Assembly: GCA_020081605.1 (NCBI GenBank)
Contig: JAHREC010000062.1
Span: forward strand, 1,488,001-1,552,000
DNA length: 64,000 bases
Reading direction: 5' to 3'
From: Albifimbria verrucaria
Taxonomy: Eukaryota > Ascomycota > Sordariomycetes > Hypocreales > Stachybotryaceae
A program made the position numbers and the translations under genes. Of this stretch, positions 57,917 to 64,000 are shown piece after piece (position 1 is the first letter of the stretch; every line of letters starts with the position of its first letter). The notes below the pieces were generated by a model that saw nothing but the letters and a program-made list of their open reading frames with translations, did no database searches and had not been told where the DNA came from.

Positions 57917-60094
57917 TCAGCTAAGCTTACTCCTCCTTGGCAGCCTCCTGACCTCTATCGGGTCGTCCTGCAAAGGAGAAATAGATGCGCCGGAATTGCG
58001 ACGCACATATGCGAGCAGCCGGAGACTGCCGGAAGGCGTCACGCCCTCTATACGACGAGCTTGCGCCAAAGTTTCAGGACGAACAGTCTTGAGAACTTCT
58101 CTCTCTGCGAATGCAAGTCCCGGAATTGAGTTGTAGTCCAGATCCAGGGAATTCGAATTCGTTCTTCATTGGTAAACCGGCCTCGTTCGGCCGCCTGCAT
58201 TTTGATGTAAGGTGCATAGAAGGCTTCCACAGCGACCCGTTCACGGATGCGAGGCGTGTATGAGGGAATGGCGGGGATGATCGAGCTGAGGTGGTCAAAG
58301 TCAATGCGTGTGGCATCGTGAGACAGCCGCAGCATATCTAGGCCAGTTCGTCGCCGGGTGTCCTTCTTCACGTGGAAACCATTGTCGATCAAGAAGTTGG
58401 GACTGAATGCCACAGCCGAGAGATCCCTGGCCATGTCTTCCATTTGCTGCTTTTCATCTGTGAAGCTGCTCCATCGCTTATCCGAGACAACGCCGCAGTT
58501 TCTTGCCTTCTCAGTCAAGCGTAAATCAGCGTTGTCGGCCCTTGCTGCCATTCTGAATTCGCTCCTGGAAGTGAACATTCGGTATGGCTCTGTTACACCC
58601 TTGGTAATCAAGTCATCAATCATGACGCCAATATATCCGTCTGACCGGGCTAGTGAAATTCCGGGCAAGCTCAGTGCAGCTCGGCCTGCATTAATACCTG
58701 CCACAATCCCTTGACCTGAAGCCTCCTCATAACCTGTTGTACCATTGATCTGACCAGCCAGGTAGAGGCCACCGATGGCCTTTGTTTCCAGTGTGGACTT
58801 GAGCCCTCGAGGGTCAACGTAGTCATACTCTACGCCGTAGCCTGGCTGAAGCATTTTGACGTCTTCCAACCCTCTGATGGTTCGGAGAACTTGCTCCTGC
58901 GCTTCGGCTGGGATTGTCATCGAGAGACCATTGGGATAAATGACAGGGTCATCGAAACCTTCTGGCTCAAGCCAGACAATGTGCTTTTCTTTCTCTCCGA
59001 AGCGAATGATCTTAGATTCCAAAGAAGGACAGTACCGTGGACCCCTAACGGATTCTCGAATATGGATGGTTTTGTCGAGATTCTCCCTCACGACTTGATG
59101 GGATGCGTCGTTCGTGTAAGTGATGCTGCACGTAAGCTGATCCTGGACTGCAACACGCTCATTGAGGTAGCTGAATGGCCGGGGTGGATCATCTCCATAC
59201 TGGGCTTCGAGGATATCAAACTTAATGCTAGCTTTGTCTAGCCGTGGGGTGTGCCAGTCTTAAGACGACCCAGCTGAAAGCCGGCGTCGCGCAAGGATTT
59301 GCTGAGACCAAAAGTGGCCGCCTCGCCCATCCGTCCAGACGGATAGCACTGCATGCCAATATGAATCTCACCTCCAAGGAAGGTACCGGTAGTGATGACA
59401 ACCTTTCCAGTAGGCAGGACTTCTCCGGACTCCAACCTGACTCCAGCAATCCGTTGAGTGGCCGCACCGCCGGGGCCCTCGTCCGCCGTCAAGACAATAT
59501 CGGATACGCTCGCCAGTACGATCGATAGGTTCGGATAGGATTCGAGTTCTTCCCTCATGTGCTTTTTATAGAGGTTCCTGTCGATTTGAGCACGAGGGCC
59601 CTATCCATCCATCCAGTGTAAGCAAAGCGGCTAACAGAGTACATGGATCAAGCAAGAACTTACCCAAACAGCCGCACCTTTGCTCCGGTTTAGCAACCGA
59701 AACTGTACTCCGGCCTTGTCGATTATCCTTCCAGCTAGTCCATCCATGGCATCGATCTCGCGAATGATGGTGCCCTTGCCGATTCCACCGAAGCTTGGGT
59801 TGCATGAGCACGTTCCCAAGTTATCGAGCTTTGGCGTAATCAGTGCAGTTCTTGCACCAGCTCGCGCAGCAGCCGCACAGGCTTCAGCGCCGGCGTGCCC
59901 GCCGCCAATAACGACGACATCGAACGGCCTACGTCCAAGTCAGTCGCATGTTGTAGTGCAAATGGTACGAGGCCTCCTAGGTACCAACCTTGAGCCGTCT
60001 GCTACGGTCGCAAGGCCTTTGTGAGTGGAAATCTGTACCCCGGCAGCCGTAATGGCTGCCGAGGTCGTGAGAATGGGCGTAGAAGAGCACGCAT
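57917..60094 (-). CDS. MTO1: Mitochondrial tRNA modification enzyme Mto1 (MnmG/GidA)
   Basis: FAD-dependent partner of Mss1 (MnmE) that installs the cmnm5 group on the wobble uridine of mitochondrial tRNAs. Exons 59989-60094, 59664-59928 and 57917-59600; restored length 685 residues. After a short Arg-rich presequence (MRALLRP) comes the FAD motif [20 protein letters not shown], then [18 protein letters not shown] and [20 protein letters not shown]. Later MnmG signatures: [46 protein letters not shown] and TSRSEFRM. The C-terminal helical domain follows the last loss ([16 protein letters not shown]). One-base losses lie near 60076, 59247 and 58148. It overlaps nothing and is convergent with CRD1, with stop codons 206 bp apart. 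Confidence 0.93.
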
Positions 60095-60418
60095 CGTGCG
60101 AGTGACTGTCCAAATATCCGGGGTTGCGACTGCTGTTGTATAATTTCTACTGATAAGATAGATTAAGATGGCAAATGTCCGATGCAAGTACACAGTGTTA
60201 TGCTTCTACCGAGTTACAAGAGCACTGGACAAGTGTCACCGGTGCCATCAGAACATCAACTGATGCTTCATTCGCCAAATCCAAGTGATTTCGGTCAATA
60301 CGCATCGCTATTCTCGTTAGTTAGACTACACAATATCCCTCAGCACTCCTGCCCATATCATGAAAGACCATGATTGATGCTTGGTCAGCCTGCCCCTTTC
60401 CAGCAGAAAATATCCATT
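60095..60418. other. Intergenic region, MTO1 promoter / VPS45 3' side
   Basis: 0.32 kb between two minus-strand genes. No additional feature seen. Confidence 0.4.
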
Positions 60419-62207
60419 TCACCTCCTTGTACGTGCCTCTGGCCACGAGCCTACAGCATCTTCTACTTCTTCTAGGAAGGTGGCGGCATTATGAATAGAT
60501 GTTCCGCCTAGAACCACTCTCACTCCAGGCGTAGTTGCGTTGACCCCAGCTACCATTTTGGCTTCTTCATATGTTGCGCCTCCAACCATGAAGACGATGA
60601 TGTCTTGAGGTTTGTCTCGTGTAGAGCCTCCACCCTCTACAAAAGGGTACTGCTGCTCCTTTAGACGACCCTTGATTAAGTTTTGAAGAGTGCTCTCAAG
60701 AAGCGAGCTGTGTTGCGTGTAGACGTTCTCCACGCCCTTTAAGCCCTTAAATCTATTCGAAGCCCCGGAGAAAATACCGGCAGACTCGAAAATGTCTGAA
60801 ATTCCACCCTGTGACTGGGATGAATGTAGTGAGGCATGGTAGACTAGTACTTCATTGACTAATTCTGCTTGTCGTGGGGTACGTTACCAGCAGCCATGAG
60901 AAGGTCTATTAACATCCGGACTGAGTTGGATGGGTGTTTATGATAGCGCAGAGCATATAAGGCTACCAACCCAACCTTGCTATCCGAGCTTACTTCTGTT
61001 GACTGTATTAACTTTTGGATATTCTATATCATGTGTTAGCGATGCTTCTACTGTGTACCAATAGTAGCAGTTGGCTCACCTTCAGGTCAGTGTTGTGGTT
61101 ATCGTTGCAGGCCAGGCTTTGTTCAAGCTCGCTGACTTCCAGCAAGTTTTCTGCAGCGACCCGTCTACTAAGCTCGGAAACAAGTGTCACATGCTTGCTG
61201 ACGTTTCCCGACAACTTTCGAAATTCTGGATACTCTTCAATAAATCGTTTCATGTCCGATATCGACTCAATGTCGGCATTATTTTTGTCTTGTACTGGTA
61301 CTGCTCAACATAGTCTTTGATGTTGCCACCCAGATCACCAAAATTGAGATACATATTCTTCTTGAAGAATGGATCCTGGTCCTGTGAAAGGACAATTTCC
61401 TTTAGTTCGGGCCTAATGTCCGGCACATCGCTGAGGTCGACACGCCCATTGTTGATACCTATTAAGTGGTGTACCATGGCTTGATACGTCCATTGGGTGA
61501 GGAGTGGTGTTACAGGATCTTCTCGACGATCCAGAATGAGAAGGATTGGAGGCGTGTCGACTTTCCTGAAGTCAAAGAGCTGTTCTTCCTGAGTAATCAG
61601 GTAGCGAACTTCGGATGCAAGCTTCCTCGTAAGGGGCTGCTCTTCTCGTATCTGATAAGTGGTTTCTTCTTCAAAGAGAGGAGGACAGCAACTAGTCCCT
61701 CGGCAGATCTCTGCAGGGCGTCCGGATTCCAGGTGTCGGGACTGCTCGCCCATATACGCTGCTTAGGCAGAGATATACCCAGGAGAAGACGTCAGGATTG
61801 ATGACGATGTAATCAGCGAAGTGTTCCTGGACAGCTTTGACAACCTCATGGTCGTCGGCTTCTGCAAGTCGTTCCATGGCAGACTTCTTGACGACATTTG
61901 TGAAATAAAGGTAATATTCTCCGTACTTGGGGTCACGCAGCTCATCAATGAGGAGTTGAATTGTTTCTGGCGAGGGGCGAACTAAACAGAGACAACGGAG
62001 ATGTCGCATCTTCTCGCGAGCAGCATTGTCTAACCGGTCAATGAGATATACCTCGTGGTTAAGCAAGGATGACTGGGTGATGGCGGTCGACACAATGGAT
62101 ACGGTTTCCCGGTCGAGCAACAGGATCTTCATCTTGGCTTGCGACGAATCCCCGGGTGGAGACACCATCTTGGTGATGTAGCCAGCAACGGCTTGCGAGA
62201 CGTCCAT
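60419..62207 (-). CDS. VPS45: Sec1/Munc18-family protein Vps45
   Basis: SM protein that binds the Tlg2-type t-SNARE and licenses fusion at the TGN/endosome. Exons 61080-62207 and 60419-61023; restored length 578 residues. Start [15 protein letters not shown], then [75 protein letters not shown] (SM-family signature), [40 protein letters not shown] and [20 protein letters not shown] near the end. One-base losses lie near 61783, 61634, 61284 and 60862. The last could be mistaken for a 29-nt intron, but a lost T in AATTTAGTC restores an unbroken conserved frame, which is more likely. Confidence 0.94.
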
Positions 62208-62897
62208 GGTAGGCGAACGGGCGTCGTAGACGCTTAGAGAGCCTTATGTCATACCCAGCTAGCTCTTACGTCTCACGATGACCATAAGACCGTGACCGGC
62301 TTGCCGTTGCTCAGAGCTGTGGTTTGGTAAGAGGTGACAGCTATGTGGTGATGCGTCGCAGCACACAACTTTTGGCTCAGATGCAGTTCTGTGTGCCGTT
62401 GGGTGTTGCTGTTTGACCAAGACAGCAAGCGCAAGCTCATGGTTGCTAGACGCATGCACCATCAATGCTCACAAGCTGGCGCGTTTACTGCCCCGACAAA
62501 TGCATAACGAGCCACTGACCCACAGCGAAGGTACTGCTAGGGTACTTGGCATCTCCTGTTAAAGCTACAGCGACCTCCAGAAGGGTATCCTCTCACCAAA
62601 TTTGCAGGTAAAATTCCTGGTCAGTACACCTGATGCTCCAATACGACATGACCAGCTAGATCGCAGAAGTACAACCCCTGTACTCCGGCTGGTTGTGCAG
62701 AGTACACCATGCCCCATTTCGCGTATAGGCTTGTCGACGACAGGTTAGATACGTTGAGGAAAGGTCATCAACGTAATGTGACATGTTGACGAAACAGGCC
62801 AACATACAAACCGGCCCTAACAAATGGTTAACCGAGAAGCTGCATAAGACCTTCAGTGCCCATTCTGAAAGGGAGGACATAGGGTCGCTGCTCAAAT
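62208..62897. promoter_or_regulatory. Divergent promoter region, VPS45 / MMM1
   Basis: 0.69 kb between the divergent starts. Open frames on both strands are short and unrecognisable. No gene called. Confidence 0.4.
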
Positions 62898-64000
62898 ATG
62901 TCTTCCGACATTTGCCCGCCGCGGGTCGAGCCAACGTAAACTTCTTCTTACGAAGCATGAAGTCATTGTGCTAATTTTGATGGCAGGCTCTCATTTACTC
63001 AAGGTCTCATACTCGGACAGCTATCTGTGGTGCTCATTCTAGCTGCCTTCATCAAGTTCTTCATCTTTGGCGAATCGCCGTCTCCTGATGTCACCGCATC
63101 ACTCAGGGCTACGGAACGGCGCTCCAGGACATTAGCCCACAAGCAGTCGTTGTTAAGCCTTCGGTCTCAAGGAAATCGGCAAGGGCAGACACTGAACCGC
63201 AAGAAATCCACCGTGTTGAGAAACCCACCAACACTCACCATTGGCTCCATCCTGAGCAAGACCTACTACAATGTTGATAGCCATCAGCCGGAGAGCTTGG
63301 ACTGGTTCAACGTCTTGGTAGCTCAGACCATTGCCCAGTTTCGTAATGATGCTCAGCATGACGATGCTATCCTTGACTCTTTGACAAAGGCACTGAATGG
63401 CACATCACGACCAGACTTTGTGGATGAGATCCGTGTCACAGAGCTCAGCCTGGGCGAGGACTTTCCCATCTTCAGTAACTGCCGTGTCATGCCCGTTGAC
63501 GAGGATGGGGTCAGTCTTGGTAATGGGAGGAAGTTTGACCCTGTCACAGCTGCTAGGGACGGCACACGCCTCCAGGCGCGCATGGATGTCGACCTGAGCG
63601 ATATGCTCACACTAGCCGTGGAGACGAAGCTCCTTCTCAACTATCCCAAAAGCTATCTGCTGTCTTGCCTGTCGCCCTGTCTGTCTCGGTAGTCAGATTC
63701 AGCGGGACGCTATCCATTTCTTTTATTCCCAGCAACCCTTCCCAATCAACCCCCACCATGATGACGTTCAACTTTTGGATGACTATCGTCTTGATTTTTC
63801 GATCCGAAGCCTACTTGGCAGTCGGTCTAGACTGCAAGACGTTCCGAAAATAGCTCAGCTGGTAGAAGCTAGGCTACACAAGTGGTTCGATGAACGGGCG
63901 GTAGAACCACGATTCCAGGAGATTGCGCTGCCAAGCATGTGGCCTCGGAAAAAGAACACGCGAGGTCCCGACGAAACCCTCACTGAGGTGGGAGGGCCGG
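62898..64000 (+). CDS. MMM1: ERMES subunit Mmm1 (5' part; 3' end outside window)
   Basis: ER membrane anchor of the ER-mitochondria encounter structure, with a lipid-binding SMP domain. Exons 62898-62935 and 62987 to beyond 64000. Exon 1 codes only [12 protein letters not shown] plus a split Thr. The single transmembrane helix follows at once ([20 protein letters not shown]), then the linker [22 protein letters not shown]-domain blocks: [72 protein letters not shown] and, in the last part, [20 protein letters not shown] and [20 protein letters not shown]. One-base losses lie near 63650 and 63775. The 38-bp first exon is fixed by the frame and the GT-AG intron 62936-62986. Confidence 0.93.

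Noticed and set aside
60860..60888. A 29-nt intron in VPS45
   Set aside because: Too short for a fungal intron. One lost T restores the continuous conserved frame [10 protein letters not shown] to LVNEVLVYH.

Overview
The window is a stretch of nuclear chromosome from a filamentous ascomycete. Genes carry short (about 50-100 nt) GT-AG introns with ctaac-type branch points. The protein set is that of Pezizomycotina: a Tup1/RcoA repressor, a Wor1/Ryp1/Sge1-type regulator, eL28 (absent from budding yeast), Bmt2 and Mmm1 with an N-terminal intron. Sordariomycetes, probably Hypocreales, is my inference from overall protein similarity as I remember it; no search was run.

Layout, left to right: the 3' part of a SIZ/Pli1 SUMO ligase (+), ADE5,7 (-), TRS33 (+), a cytosolic-type malate dehydrogenase (-), eL28 (-), a small membrane protein (+), ERG3 (-), a 4.4 kb gene-free stretch, TUP1 (+), RMP1 (-), AVT1 (+), a Ksp1/Ran1-type kinase (-), a 4.2 kb gene-free stretch, UTR4 (+), BMT2 (-), uL23/RPL25 (+), TIM8 (-), an Mnr2-type CorA Mg transporter (-), SPC1 (+), RBX1 (-), a PNRC/EDC1-like disordered protein (+), an orphan flavoenzyme (-), TDP1 (+), about 5 kb without a recognisable gene, WOR1/SGE1 (+), CRD1 (+), MTO1 (-), VPS45 (-) and the 5' part of MMM1 (+), which runs off the right edge. 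There are no operons. Neighbours are mostly divergent or convergent and belong to unrelated housekeeping functions: purine synthesis, methionine salvage, sterol synthesis, SUMO/ubiquitin ligation, ribosome biogenesis, vesicle traffic and mitochondrial biogenesis. CRD1, MTO1 and MMM1 put three mitochondrial genes in the last 8 kb. The longest gene-free stretches lie upstream of the regulators TUP1, the kinase and WOR1.

The most striking property is technical. In 20 of the 26 genes the reading frame is broken by one-base losses, almost all in short G/C or A/T runs. I count about 56 deletions against one insertion (RPL25) and one nonsense substitution (TUP1). Supplying the lost base gives an uninterrupted family-like protein, and in every gene complete inside the window the summed exon length then becomes a multiple of three. 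I read this as a homopolymer-deletion error profile of the assembly, not as mass pseudogenisation. CDS spans below therefore run from true start to true stop across the breaks, with break positions given.

I found no mobile element, CRISPR array, rRNA, convincing tRNA, secondary-metabolite cluster or clearly undescribed system. The best leads are an unassigned coding-like patch at 49.5-50.15 kb, the TUP1 nonsense codon, the ubiquitin-interacting motif on TDP1, and the long repeat-studded region upstream of the WOR1 homologue.
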